DNA of 64,000 nt from an uncultured Bacteroidaceae bacterium. Its GTDB lineage: Bacteria; Bacteroidota; Bacteroidia; Bacteroidales; Bacteroidaceae. Below are positions 8,148 through 17,318 of this stretch, in pieces. Both the position numbers and the translations under genes were made by a program. The notes under the pieces are model-generated. The model worked only from the letters and a program-made list of their open reading frames with translations. It was not told the origin of the DNA and ran no database searches. The stretch spans positions 1-64,000 of the forward strand of contig CAKQYA010000009.1 of NCBI GenBank assembly GCA_934293005.1, in the 5' to 3' direction. The number at the start of each line of letters is the position of its first letter. Within the stretch, counting starts at the first letter, position 1.

Positions 8148-9155
8148 TCACTTCGAGTCGATGGCCTGACAAGCGGTGATAGCCACCATCTTGTAGATGT
8201 CGTCGACAGAACAACCGCGACTGAGGTCATTGACAGGGCACGCTATACCCTGAAGGATTGGGCCAATGGCTTCGGCACCGCCAAGACGCTGCACGAGCTT
8301 ATAACTGATGTTGCCAACCTCAAGACATGGAACGACAAGCACGTTGGCCTTGCCTGCGATGTCGCTTCCTGGAGCTTTCTTTTCTCCCACCGATGGAACG
8401 AGAGCAGCATCAGCTTGAAGTTCGCCGTCGATATGCAGGTCTGGAGCAAGTTCCTTTGCCAAGCGAGTGGCCTCAACAACTTTGTCCACTACCTCGTGCT
8501 TTGCGCTTCCCTTGGTTGAGAAAGAAAGCATGGCCACACGTGGGTCGGCAAAGCCTGCCACGCTCTTGGCTGTCTGAGCTGTGCACACAGCTATCTGTGC
8601 CAGCTGTGAGGCGTCGGGCATTGGAGTGACGGCCACGTCACCAATGACAAGCACGCCTTCTTCTCCATACTGAGGAGCCTGTGTGATGAGAAGCATAGCA
8701 CCGCTAACGCATGATATGCCTGGAGCGCACTTGATTATTTGTAGAGCAGGACGAAGCGTGTCGCCTGTTGTGGAGAGAGCACCTGAAATCTGTCCGTCAG
8801 CATCACCGCTCTTGATGATGAGACAGCCGAAATAGAGAGGGTCAAGCACCTGCTGGCGTGCTTTCTCTATAGTCATGCCTTTCTTCTGACGAAGCTGGAA
8901 GAGCAACTGCGCATATTCTTCTGTCTTCTCAGATGTGGCAGGGTCAATGATTGTGGCCTTGTTGATGTGCTTGAGGCCAAGCTTGTCTGCTAAAGCATAA
9001 ATTTCATCTTGGTTGCCGATAAGGATTATGTCGGCGATGTCGTCAGCAAGTGATTTGTCGGCGGCAGTAAGTGTGCGCTCTTCCAAAGACTCTGGAAGAA
9101 CAATGCGCTGCTTATTTGACTTTGCACGCGCAATAATACTTTCTATTAAAGCCAT
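8148..9155 (-). CDS. pta: phosphate acetyltransferase
   Basis: 335 residues, the short single-domain form. Recognised by SGDADGQISGALSTTGDTLRPAL, VSGAMLLITQ, ADPRVAMLSFSTKGSA, DGELQADAALVPSVG and the C-terminal GPILQGIACPVNDLSRGCSV. It makes acetyl phosphate from acetyl-CoA and feeds AckA. The 174-bp gap to ackA is long for an operon but I found no promoter there. It has the best-formed promoter in the window, upstream at 9206-9238. Confidence 0.96.
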   Translation of the reverse strand: MALIESIIARAKSNKQRIVLPESLEERTLTAADKSLADDIADIILIGNQDEIYALADKLGLKHINKATIIDPATSEKTEEYAQLLFQLRQKKGMTIEKARQQVLDPLYFGCLIIKSGDADGQISGALSTTGDTLRPALQIIKCAPGISCVSGAMLLITQAPQYGEEGVLVIGDVAVTPMPDASQLAQIAVCTAQTAKSVAGFADPRVAMLSFSTKGSAKHEVVDKVVEATRLAKELAPDLHIDGELQADAALVPSVGEKKAPGSDIAGKANVLVVPCLEVGNISYKLVQRLGGAEAIGPILQGIACPVNDLSRGCSVDDIYKMVAITACQAIDSK

Positions 9156-9205
9156 TTCTATATATTTTAATTTATCTCGTCGTGATCATTCATGAAGACT
9201 TGTTG

Positions 9206-9238
9206 CAAAGTTAGCGTTTTTTAATGAGTCGGCAAAAA
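9206..9238 (-). promoter_or_regulatory. pta-ackA promoter
   Basis: On the minus strand TTTTTG is followed after exactly 19 bp by TAACTTTG, a full match to TTTG-N19-TAnnTTTG. The -7 box is 50 bp before the pta start. Confidence 0.8.
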
Positions 9239-9351
9239 CGACAGGGAGAAATCGTTGCAAATTGACACCACAAAAATCAAATCTCAAGGTTTTGTTACAA
9301 AACAGCAAATAATTGTAACAGATGCACATGCACGGATAACTTATAAAAGCG

Positions 9352-9359
9352 TATCTTTG
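9352..9359 (+). promoter_or_regulatory. -7 promoter box for the GH98 gene
   Basis: TATCTTTG matches TAnnTTTG, leaving a leader of about 48 nt. No -33 TTTG is found at normal spacing, as at many regulated Bacteroidetes promoters. Confidence 0.6.
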
Positions 9360-9414
9360 CAACACATTACAAACCTTAAGCAATTATCAACCTAACAAAA
9401 AGAATAAAAGCATC

Positions 9415-12400
9415 ATGAGAAAATTATCACATCTCTTCTTTATGGCATTGATGGCCTTAACGGCTCTATCAATCGCAGCGCCTCTTTCTGCACAAGAACG
9501 CAGGCCGATAGACTCAAAGCATCCTATCTGGCTTGTGCATGTGGATGTCTGGAACAAGGCTGACCCTCAGAAAATAATCAATCTCATCCCTGAAGACATC
9601 AGACCATGGGTGTGCATGAACCTTTCACTCTCTTGCCAGTATGACACTGAAAAGAACGTGTACAAGATGCCGCAGAACGCAGTGAAGACTTACAAATCGT
9701 GGGCCTCGGTGTGCCAAGCCAACGGCATGTGGTTCATGTGCCAGCCTGCCAGCGGCGGCCACACGCACATCCAGGACGACGACCTTGAGACTTTTGAGTA
9801 TTTCTTCAAGCAATATCCCAACTTTCTCGGATGGAACTACGCAGAGCAGTTCTGGGGATTTGACGAGGCTAACGACAAGAGTTCAAGCACCCAGACGTCA
9901 CGTCTGGCATTGTTTGCGAAACTGGTGCCTATGTCTCACAAGTATGGAGGCTTGCTCACCGTCAGTTTCTGTGGCAACATATGGTCGCACCCACTCAATC
10001 CGGTGGGCATGATGAAGCGCAACAAAGATCTTTTCAACGCATGCAAGGAATATCCAGAGGCCATACTGTGGCTATACAAGTATACCACTTCTTCTTGCTT
10101 CTACAACAACGAGAGCGTCACTTTCTCTCCATTCGTTGCAGGATTGGCAAAGAACTACGGCATACGCTATGACAACTGCGGATGGAACGGAGCACTTGAT
10201 GCCATCTTGGGAAAGACCCATGGGAAGAAATACCCTATAGCAGCAGGCATAGGCACTGCCATGGAACAAACATGCATGAATGGAGGTGCTGTATGGGACG
10301 GTCCCGAACTTATCTGGACGGAAGACTTCAAGAATCTCAACAACTCGACCGTGAACGGATACACAAGACGCAACTGGGGCAGGTTCCCAAGCTTCGACAA
10401 CGCATGGATTGACATGTTCCGGAAAATAATCGACGGCACCATGTACATCCCTTCAAGAGAAGAAGTGGTAGGCAAGACAAAAATTGTTGTCGTCAACAAT
10501 GTGACATCAGGCAACGATGAGGACAAGTATGCCGCATGGGGAGACCTATACGATGGCCTATATAAGCAGACAGACCCTTTCAACAAAGGCAACGGACAAT
10601 GGATGGACAACTACTGCTATTTCAAGAAGACGGGACGATATGGAACCATACCAGTGGCAAATGGCCTTTATGATGAAATAGCCCAATCCATCCCTGTGAA
10701 GGTTTACAAGGCTTCACGCAACACGAAATGGAGTTCAATCTCTGCCAAGGTTGCTGAATTCAACAAGTATTATCCAGAGGTGAGCAAAGGCGACCTGTTT
10801 GTGGAACGCTTCAAGAACCAATTGGTCACTTACACCCCATACACATACATGAACAAGAAGACAACAGCAACGGCCAACATACCTCTCCTGTACAACACAT
10901 GCGAAAGCATGACGCTCACCTATGGAAAACTAAGCAGCGGCATCGTAAAGGAATATACTGATCACATAGATTTCTATCTCAACAACTACCGCACAGACAC
11001 TACCACCGTGAAGGTTGACAAGATAACCATCAACGGAGCCACTTCGAAACCTACATACACAATGACAAAGCGAGCTGCTGCCAAGGCCACTGCTTCCGAG
11101 GAATGGAACGACGAGGACGGATCGTACACTCTCAGCATATCGCACATGGGACCTGTGGACATCACACTTAATTGCGCAGGAGCTGCCACAAACCGAAGCA
11201 CAGACTTTGTCGACTCTACACCTCTCACTGCTGACATGCCTAAACAGCCTGAGCCATACTATGGACCTGTCACCATCGAGGCTGAAGACATGGACTTCAA
11301 GAGCATCAAGAGCTGCGTGACAGACCCTTATGGCTGGTATCCTAACGTGCGTGGACATGCAGGCAACGGGTTCATGGACATGGGCTCTAACACTGCAGGC
11401 TCCCTGCGACACGAGATGAACATCAAGAAAGCTGGTGAATACAACGTGAACATCCGTTACACGTCACCCAAGGCTGGCTATCTGAGATTATCCCTCAATG
11501 GCATCAAGAACGTGAAATGCGAGAAGACTGCCACCAACGAATGGAAGGTGGCCACCTGCGCCATGACGATGAAAGAAGGCAAGAACACTCTCACCATAAC
11601 GAACACAAGCGGAGTGGCCATGTATATCGACAATGTGACATACAGCCATGTTGAAGAAAAGGCTCCGCAATATGAAGTGACGATACGCCAGATTGAACAT
11701 GGCACAGTCATCGCAGACAAAGAGATGGCGGCAGAAGGCGAGGAAGTGACACTCACCATCATTCCCGAGCAAGGATATGCCCTCACATCCATTCAGTTGA
11801 CCAACTCTGTGTTCTTCACGCAGAGCACTTTCCTTGACGTAGAAAAAGGCGCCACATCTGTGACCTTCACCATGCCTGACGAGAATGTGACCTTGCTGCC
11901 TGCTTTCACTGACCAGACTCTCGTATACAGCATGGACATGAGCGATGTGTTAGGTGGCACCATACCTCAAGGATGGAAAGTGACACAGGAGAACGGCGAT
12001 GTGCATGAATATCCCAACTCATACAGTTCGGGATCACGCACAATGTCAGGATTCAACGGATATCAAGGAAAAGCTCTCTATTGGAGAAACGGCAAGGCTG
12101 AATATGGCATGCAGTCGGCTTATCCTCTCATGCTGTCAGAAGGCAAGTACACACTCTCTTTTGCAGGAGCGGCATGGAAGGGCACTCCTAAATATGCAGT
12201 CAGCCTTCTCGACGCTGACGGCAACAGCATTGCAACGACAGATGTGATGTATGCGACACCTAATGCTAATGGCAACAACGGCGCAAACGTGAAATCGGCA
12301 AAGCTATATGAGATGCCATTCACCATAAACAAGGAAGGCAAATACATCATCCGATTCACAGACCAGACTACAGATGGTGGATTCCATGAGTTCCTTCTTT

Positions 12401-12585
12401 TGGAATGCCGCATCAACACTGTCATGGAACCTGATGGCATCGATGGCCTTTCTCCATCTTCACCTTCATCGTCAGACTGCAGCATCTACAACGCTGCTGG
12501 CATAAAGACACAGTCGCTCACTCCTGGCATCAACATCATCACCATGCCTGACGGACAGAAGCGAAAGGTCATAATAAACAAATAA
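9415..12585 (+). CDS. secreted GH98-family glycoside hydrolase with CBM35-like module
   Basis: 1056 residues. Signal peptide cleaves near residue 26 (LSAQ). The GH98 catalytic domain starts at HPIWLVHVDVWN (36-47) and contains MCQPASGGHTH, NYAEQFWGFD (141-150, conserved Glu144) and CGNIWSHPLNP. Residues ~617-745 resemble a CBM6/35 module (VTIEAEDMDF, GNGFMDMG). Residues ~752-835 form a bacterial-repeat (InlB-B-like) unit, then a beta-sandwich and a GIDGL tail ending RKVIINK. GH98 includes endo-beta-galactosidases that release blood-group antigens and endo-xylanases acting on decorated xylan. The neighbouring GH8/GH51/uxuA genes favour xylan, but this is inference. A terminator hairpin follows. 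Confidence 0.88.
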   Translation: MRKLSHLFFMALMALTALSIAAPLSAQERRPIDSKHPIWLVHVDVWNKADPQKIINLIPEDIRPWVCMNLSLSCQYDTEKNVYKMPQNAVKTYKSWASVCQANGMWFMCQPASGGHTHIQDDDLETFEYFFKQYPNFLGWNYAEQFWGFDEANDKSSSTQTSRLALFAKLVPMSHKYGGLLTVSFCGNIWSHPLNPVGMMKRNKDLFNACKEYPEAILWLYKYTTSSCFYNNESVTFSPFVAGLAKNYGIRYDNCGWNGALDAILGKTHGKKYPIAAGIGTAMEQTCMNGGAVWDGPELIWTEDFKNLNNSTVNGYTRRNWGRFPSFDNAWIDMFRKIIDGTMYIPSREEVVGKTKIVVVNNVTSGNDEDKYAAWGDLYDGLYKQTDPFNKGNGQWMDNYCYFKKTGRYGTIPVANGLYDEIAQSIPVKVYKASRNTKWSSISAKVAEFNKYYPEVSKGDLFVERFKNQLVTYTPYTYMNKKTTATANIPLLYNTCESMTLTYGKLSSGIVKEYTDHIDFYLNNYRTDTTTVKVDKITINGATSKPTYTMTKRAAAKATASEEWNDEDGSYTLSISHMGPVDITLNCAGAATNRSTDFVDSTPLTADMPKQPEPYYGPVTIEAEDMDFKSIKSCVTDPYGWYPNVRGHAGNGFMDMGSNTAGSLRHEMNIKKAGEYNVNIRYTSPKAGYLRLSLNGIKNVKCEKTATNEWKVATCAMTMKEGKNTLTITNTSGVAMYIDNVTYSHVEEKAPQYEVTIRQIEHGTVIADKEMAAEGEEVTLTIIPEQGYALTSIQLTNSVFFTQSTFLDVEKGATSVTFTMPDENVTLLPAFTDQTLVYSMDMSDVLGGTIPQGWKVTQENGDVHEYPNSYSSGSRTMSGFNGYQGKALYWRNGKAEYGMQSAYPLMLSEGKYTLSFAGAAWKGTPKYAVSLLDADGNSIATTDVMYATPNANGNNGANVKSAKLYEMPFTINKEGKYIIRFTDQTTDGGFHEFLLLECRINTVMEPDGIDGLSPSSPSSSDCSIYNAAGIKTQSLTPGINIITMPDGQKRKVIINK

Positions 12586-12586
12586 A

Positions 12587-12615
12587 CCCAAATCGGTCAT
12601 TAGACCTATTTGGGA
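12587..12615. repeat. family A palindromic repeat
   Basis: Clearest copy: outer arms CCCAAAT / ATTTGGG around the inner dyad GGTC-ATTA-GACC. It starts one base after the GH98 stop codon. Confidence 0.85.
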
Positions 12616-12660
12616 TAAACGAAAGCAGGTGCTGATGATTATCATGCAAATATGCATGAC

Positions 12661-12718
12661 CAACTGAAAAAGTTTCATAGAGTGCTGTGTGAAGCGCTCT
12701 ATGAAACTTTTTCAGTTG
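12661..12718. terminator. bidirectional terminator between GH98 and HAD genes
   Basis: Two perfect 22-bp arms (starting CAACTGAAAAAGTTTCAT) around a 14-nt loop, with T-runs inside the arms on both strands. The right arm includes the last codons and stop of the HAD gene. Confidence 0.9.
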
Positions 12719-13491
12719 AAATCTTCTATATGGTTCAGCACCTTTGCCACGCCATCGTCATCAACACTGTCGGTGACGAATCTCGCACATGCCTTAACCT
12801 CGTCGGAGGCATTGCCCATAGCTATGCCCCACCCTGCATGCGAAAGCATTTGCATGTCATTGCCTCCATCGCCAAAAGCCATAGTCTCGCTTATGTCGTA
12901 GCCATAATAACGGCACACATCATCTATGCCTGTGGCTTTGCTTGTGCCTTTGGCTATGCAGTCGGCAAAGAGAGGATGCCAACGTTGGGCTGCGCATTCT
13001 TTCAACACATTACTCATTATGTAATCTTCTTTCTCTTTGGGAAAGAATGCTATTATCTGGAGCACATCAAGGTCAAGAGCCTCATATGGTGGCAATTGCT
13101 CAGGTATGCCAAGGTCGAGAAGTTCGAATACAGTTCGGAAATCCTCATTATAATGTGTGACGAAAGCACTGTTGTCTGTTGCATAGACAACTGCTATTGG
13201 ATTCTTGTCTTGATACTCCACCATGCGCCTCACATCATCTGCAGGCACAGGGCGATGCGTCAGGCATGTGCCATCGTCCAATACAATGCTTGCGCCATTG
13301 ACCGACATGATGCCATCATATTCCAGTCCGGCAATATTGTTGATGAAAGGACGAGGACGCCCTGTGGCTATAAACACCTTTATGCCTTTTTGACGCACTG
13401 CATGCACGGCATCAATAGCCGACTGCGGCACTTTGTGTGTATTGAAAGACACGAGAGTGCCATCTATATCAAAAAAAACTGCTTTTATCAT
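12712..13491 (-). CDS. Cof-type HAD-IIB family phosphatase
   Basis: 259 residues. All HAD motifs are intact: I, FFDIDGTLVSF (nucleophile Asp8 and Asp10); II, IATGRPRPF; III/IV, Lys in KGTSKATGID and FGDGGNDMQMLSHAG. The C2B cap between motifs II and III places it with Cof/YidA-like sugar-phosphate and nucleotide phosphatases. The substrate cannot be predicted. Its 3' end is shared with the bidirectional terminator. Upstream, between it and the symporter gene, is a 22-bp tandem duplication. It is downstream of the symporter on the same strand with a 40-bp gap. Confidence 0.92.
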   Translation of the reverse strand: MIKAVFFDIDGTLVSFNTHKVPQSAIDAVHAVRQKGIKVFIATGRPRPFINNIAGLEYDGIMSVNGASIVLDDGTCLTHRPVPADDVRRMVEYQDKNPIAVVYATDNSAFVTHYNEDFRTVFELLDLGIPEQLPPYEALDLDVLQIIAFFPKEKEDYIMSNVLKECAAQRWHPLFADCIAKGTSKATGIDDVCRYYGYDISETMAFGDGGNDMQMLSHAGWGIAMGNASDEVKACARFVTDSVDDDGVAKVLNHIEDFN

Positions 13492-13492
13492 A

Positions 13493-13536
13493 ATAAATAA
13501 GAAGTGGAATCACTATAAATAAGAAGTGGAATCACT
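13493..13536. repeat. 22-bp unit, two perfect tandem copies
   Basis: Units at 13493-13514 and 13515-13536 are identical. Each contains the dyad AGTG-GAAT-CACT. The second copy overlaps the stop codon of the symporter gene. The same 22-bp period recurs at 30971 and 54194. Confidence 0.9.
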
Positions 13537-14908
13537 TCAAAAAATTAAAAATTCCAAGCTGGTCAAGGAATATCACTCCTATAGCTGCCGGAGCCACATA
13601 TCTAAGGCAGAAACGGAGCAGACGGAAATAACGGGCTTTCAAATCACCTCCATTGGTCAGCTCATCACGATACAGCTGCTTGTCAATAACCCAACCTGCA
13701 AAAATGCTGATGAGCAAGCCACTGACTGGAAGCAATATCATGCCAGACAGATTGTCAAACACCTCAAAGATGTTGTATCCCAAAATGCGCACACCATCCA
13801 AAGGACCAAACGAGAGAGAGCACAGCATGCCAAGAACTAAGATGGAAGACGTCACTATTGTGGCTGCTTTCTTTCGTGGACAGTGGAACTCTTCTGAAAC
13901 ATACGCTGTGGCCACCTCATGCAAGGATATGGCACTGGTGAGAGCTGCCACAAAAAGAAGCAGATAAAACATGGTGGACACTGCCACTGCAAGCAAACTG
14001 CCATTGCCAAATGCCTGCTGGAACACATTAGGCAAAGAAATGAATGTCAGACTGGCTCCCACACCAACATCCTCAGGACTCATGCCAATGTTGAAGACTG
14101 AGGGGAAAATGATGAATCCTGCCATTACAGCTATGACGGTGTCTATTATCGACACGTTAACTGCCGACTTTGCCAATGGCGTGCTCTTGTCGAAATAGCT
14201 TGCGTATGTGCACAAACAGCCCATGCCCAGACTGAGGGAATAGAAAGCTTGGCCCATGGCCTGAAGGATAACGTGACTGTCGACCTTGCTCCAGTCGGGT
14301 TTCAGAAGAAACTCCACACCTTTGGATGCTCCAGGCAAAGAAACGGAACACACTGCAAGTATGACTGTGATGATGAACAGGGCCGGCATAAGCATCTTGG
14401 CCGATTTCTCTATGCCAGACTGCACACCTCTGACCACCACGACATGCACGCATGCCACAAAGCACAAAAGTGCGATGGATGGCGTCAAAGGATCATGGAC
14501 AAAGGTGTCGAACACATCGACATAACCTTTGCCTTCAATGCCAGCAAAAGAGTTGGTGACAGCCAAGAATGCATAATACAGAGTCCATGCACCCACTACT
14601 ATATAGTAACACATGATGAACCATCCACAGAACACCCCCAATCGGCCCACCCATTTCCATGGTGAGCCATTCGACATGATGCGATAAGCTCCTGCTGTAT
14701 TAGAATGCGTATATCTACCAATAAGAAACTCACTTATCATGATAGGCAGGCCAAGCACCATGATGCTTATGATGTACACAACAATGAATGCAGCGCCGCC
14801 ATTTTCTCCTGTCTCTATCGGAAAACGCCATATATTGCCAAGTCCGACGGCTGAGCCTGCAGCAGCAAGCACGGCTCCTAATTTCGAGCCAAAGTTTTCT
14901 CTGTCCAT
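13532..14908 (-). CDS. neurotransmitter:sodium symporter (NSS) family transporter
   Basis: 458 residues from the ATG at 14908. The NSS signature is at the N-terminus: FGSKLGAVLAAAGSAVGLGN followed by IWRFPIETGENGGAAF, with the unwound TM1 that binds Na+ and substrate. About eleven membrane segments follow, the usual bacterial number. Members import amino acids with Na+. An upstream in-frame ATG at 14932 would add MNTYLRKN, but those codons are the arm of a family B repeat, so I prefer MDRENFG as the start. The stop lies in a 22-bp tandem repeat. Confidence 0.92.
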   Translation of the reverse strand: MDRENFGSKLGAVLAAAGSAVGLGNIWRFPIETGENGGAAFIVVYIISIMVLGLPIMISEFLIGRYTHSNTAGAYRIMSNGSPWKWVGRLGVFCGWFIMCYYIVVGAWTLYYAFLAVTNSFAGIEGKGYVDVFDTFVHDPLTPSIALLCFVACVHVVVVRGVQSGIEKSAKMLMPALFIITVILAVCSVSLPGASKGVEFLLKPDWSKVDSHVILQAMGQAFYSLSLGMGCLCTYASYFDKSTPLAKSAVNVSIIDTVIAVMAGFIIFPSVFNIGMSPEDVGVGASLTFISLPNVFQQAFGNGSLLAVAVSTMFYLLLFVAALTSAISLHEVATAYVSEEFHCPRKKAATIVTSSILVLGMLCSLSFGPLDGVRILGYNIFEVFDNLSGMILLPVSGLLISIFAGWVIDKQLYRDELTNGGDLKARYFRLLRFCLRYVAPAAIGVIFLDQLGIFNFLK

Positions 14909-14915
14909 ATTCTTT

Positions 14916-14952
14916 CTTAAGTAGGTGTTCAATTATTATTATAAAAAGCAAT
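14916..14952. repeat. family B repeat arm
   Basis: TTAAGTAGGTGTTCA at 14917-14931 followed by an A/T-only stretch. It sits immediately upstream of the symporter start and provides a spurious in-frame ATG. Confidence 0.75.
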
Positions 14953-15341
14953 CACAGACGCCTGCACAGAGGTTTGTGTATCAGCAAGCACAACAACAAT
15001 CCAATCAGCGCGCCAAACGCATCAGCATAAAAGTCGAGCCAATCTCCTGAGCGGCACGTGGTGAGATAAGCTTGCACAAGCTCCATCAATCCACCAAGAA
15101 CCATGGGATAGACAAACAAAAAGGTCCATATCGAATGGTTCATGCGACGCTTGCAGATGACTGTCCGGTCAAACCACACAGCCATGGCCAAACCTCCATA
15201 CATGACAAAATGCACCCACTTGTCGAAGAAAGGCATATTATCCAATTCAGGCACATCAGGCACAGGTATCGTACTCAATATGATGATGACAACCGACACC
15301 ACCACCGTGCATATCCATCTCATTATTTTCATCCTTGCCAA
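14952..15341 (-). CDS. VanZ-like integral membrane protein
   Basis: 129 residues with four predicted membrane segments. DKWVHFVMYGGLAMAVWF and GLMELVQAYLTTCRSGDWLD are the VanZ-family landmarks (Asp/His in the first, Glu in the second, SGDWLDFYADAFGA at the end). VanZ homologues affect teicoplanin sensitivity in Enterococcus, but most chromosomal members have no known role. The preceding CYTH gene ends 32 bp upstream on the same strand, so they are probably co-transcribed. Confidence 0.85.
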   Translation of the reverse strand: MARMKIMRWICTVVVSVVIIILSTIPVPDVPELDNMPFFDKWVHFVMYGGLAMAVWFDRTVICKRRMNHSIWTFLFVYPMVLGGLMELVQAYLTTCRSGDWLDFYADAFGALIGLLLCLLIHKPLCRRL

Positions 15342-15373
15342 TATTTCGTTTACACTTTTTCAAAGCACACCAC

Positions 15374-15856
15374 CTATTGCTCATCCTTCCATTCCTTGTA
15401 AGGATGCTTCAGCATGTGCTTGTTGTAATACCGTTTGTCGCCTGTGACCTCCTTGCCAAGGAAGTCGGGCCTGTCAAAAGCCTCATCCTCAGAACTGAGT
15501 TCAATCTCTGCCAGCACCAGTCCTTCGTTATCGCCAAAAAACTCGTCAACCTCCACTACATGCTTCCCCGACTTGACCAGATACCTGTTTTTCACCACCT
15601 TGCCAGGCCTGCAAAGTTTGAGCATCTCACAGGCATCTTCCACAGATATCTCCGTCTCAAACTCATAGCGGCTGATGCCGCCCTCGCTTGATGGACCCTT
15701 TATTGTCAAGTATCCCTTGTCATCTCTGATGCGTATGCGGACTGTCTTTCCTGGGTCTGTGGCGAAATAGCCTTGCTCTATATGTGTGACATTGTATGCT
15801 TGCGACTTAAAGTCGCCAACAACCAAAAACTTGCGTTCTATCTCTAAATGTGCCAT
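15374..15856 (-). CDS. CYTH-domain triphosphate tunnel metalloenzyme
   Basis: 160 residues, a single CYTH domain. The N-terminal EIERKFLV gives the ExExK metal/triphosphate motif; alternating basic and acidic strand residues follow (VRIRIRDD, YLTIKGPS, RYEFETEI, VVEVDEFFG, LAEIELSS). Bacterial members of this size are inorganic triphosphatases or class IV adenylate-cyclase-like proteins. The product cannot be told from sequence. It shares a strand with RF2 upstream (91-bp gap) and VanZ downstream. Confidence 0.88.
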   Translation of the reverse strand: MAHLEIERKFLVVGDFKSQAYNVTHIEQGYFATDPGKTVRIRIRDDKGYLTIKGPSSEGGISRYEFETEISVEDACEMLKLCRPGKVVKNRYLVKSGKHVVEVDEFFGDNEGLVLAEIELSSEDEAFDRPDFLGKEVTGDKRYYNKHMLKHPYKEWKDEQ

Positions 15857-15947
15857 GAAACAACTATGCCATGAAAATCATTATGGGGTGGCATAACACG
15901 TCATCGCGATATACCATCCCATTACGTTGTGACAATTAAAAACATTT

Positions 15948-17060
15948 CTATTCAGTCTCAGAGAATTCCATCAGGTACGCCTTGATGAAATCATCCAATT
16001 TGCCATCCATCACACCACCAACATCGCTGGTCTGATAGTTTGTGCGGTGGTCTTTCACACGGCGGTCGTCAAACACGTATGAACGTATCTGGCTACCCCA
16101 CTCTATCTTCTTCTTGCCAGCCTCAATCTTCTGCTGCTCTGCCATTTTCTTCTTCAATGCTCTGTCGTAGAGCTGTGAACGCAACAAGCGCATGGCATTC
16201 TCGCGGTTTTCCTGCTGCTTGCGAGTCTCTGTATTCTCAATGAGGATTTCTTCTTCCTCACCTGTGTCGGGATCAACATACTGGTAACGCAAGCGCACAC
16301 CTGTCTCCACCTTATTGACATTCTGTCCACCAGCACCCGAACTACGGAACGTGTCCCAGCTGATTTTGCTTTTGTCAATGACGACCTCTATGGAATCGTC
16401 TACCAGAGGAGTGACGAACACTGAGGCAAACGATGTCATGCGCTTGCCTTGGGCATTGTATGGACTCACACGCACCAAACGATGCACGCCGCTTTCCCCT
16501 TTCAGGAATCCATATGCTTGGTCGCCTGTGATCTCCATGGTCACAGTTTTGATGCCAGCCTCATCACCATCAATGAAGTTGCTTATATTCACCTTGTACT
16601 TATGCGCCTCGGCCCATCGCTGGTACATGCGCATGAGCATGGATGCCCAGTCTTGTGCTTCAGTGCCGCCTGCGCCTGAGTTTATCTTAAGCACAGCATC
16701 CATGCCATCGGCCTCTCCACGAAGCATATTCTTGAGTTCCAGGTCTTCAATGAGCTTTAAAGCCGTAGCATAATATTCGTCCACCTCTTCCTCAGTCGAC
16801 ATCTCTTCCTTATAGAAGTCGTATGCCACTTCCGTGTCGTCAGTGGCAGCCTTGACCTCCTTGTATCCATCTATCCATTTCTGAAGGTCCTTCACCTTCT
16901 TCATCTGCGCCTCTGCCGCTTTCTGGTCGTCCCAGAAACCTGGGGCCTGAGTGCGCAACTCCTCTTCCTGCACCTCAATGAGTTTGTTCTCTATCTGCAG
17001 ATAGCGGTGAAGCGCTTCTGTACGATCTTTAATGTCTTTCAGTTGATCAGCTGTAATCAT
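15948..17060 (-). CDS. prfB: peptide chain release factor 2
   Basis: 370 residues from the ATG at 17060 (MITADQL). An upstream in-frame ATG at 17126 would add residues with no family counterpart. The GGQ peptidyl-hydrolysis motif (SSGAGGQNVNKVETGVRL, ~residue 245) is intact. The stop-codon recognition tripeptide reads SPY (RVSPYNAQGKRMTSF, ~residue 197) where E. coli RF2 has SPF. The autoregulatory +1 frameshift seen in many prfB genes, with an in-frame UGA after ...RGYL, is absent: the matching codons read CGC-TAT-CTG-CAG straight through. Synthesis is therefore not controlled by UGA frameshifting. Confidence 0.95.
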   Translation of the reverse strand: MITADQLKDIKDRTEALHRYLQIENKLIEVQEEELRTQAPGFWDDQKAAEAQMKKVKDLQKWIDGYKEVKAATDDTEVAYDFYKEEMSTEEEVDEYYATALKLIEDLELKNMLRGEADGMDAVLKINSGAGGTEAQDWASMLMRMYQRWAEAHKYKVNISNFIDGDEAGIKTVTMEITGDQAYGFLKGESGVHRLVRVSPYNAQGKRMTSFASVFVTPLVDDSIEVVIDKSKISWDTFRSSGAGGQNVNKVETGVRLRYQYVDPDTGEEEEILIENTETRKQQENRENAMRLLRSQLYDRALKKKMAEQQKIEAGKKKIEWGSQIRSYVFDDRRVKDHRTNYQTSDVGGVMDGKLDDFIKAYLMEFSETE

Positions 17061-17222
17061 AAATCTTTCTTTAATTCTTTTCGAATGCAAAGTTACAAAA
17101 AAAATTAAAGATGTACATGCCTGCAAGTTCTAATTTGTGCCTAATATGCTGCATAAAGAGTCTGCAATAGTTTTTTTTTCAAGTAATCAACCATAATGTT
17201 TTAACCATTCGACTTAAATTCG

Positions 17223-17230
17223 TAACTTTG
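17223..17230 (+). promoter_or_regulatory. -7 promoter box for the lptF/G-ribBA unit
   Basis: TAACTTTG, about 89 bp before the permease start; the divergent RF2 start is at 17060. No clear -33 box. Confidence 0.6.
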
Positions 17231-17318
17231 CATCCTGAAAAATAGAAAGTGAGCATTGCGGCATTTCACATACACTCGCATGAGGCCGCTGAAGTAACAC
17301 ACACGCAAGCTAAGAAGG

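Noticed and set aside
12652..13500. 282-codon open frame covering the whole HAD gene on the other strand
   Set aside because: The minus strand encodes a textbook HAD phosphatase, so the plus-strand frame is its mirror.
16970..17060. programmed +1 frameshift in prfB
   Set aside because: The expected in-frame stop is absent; the reading frame is continuous.
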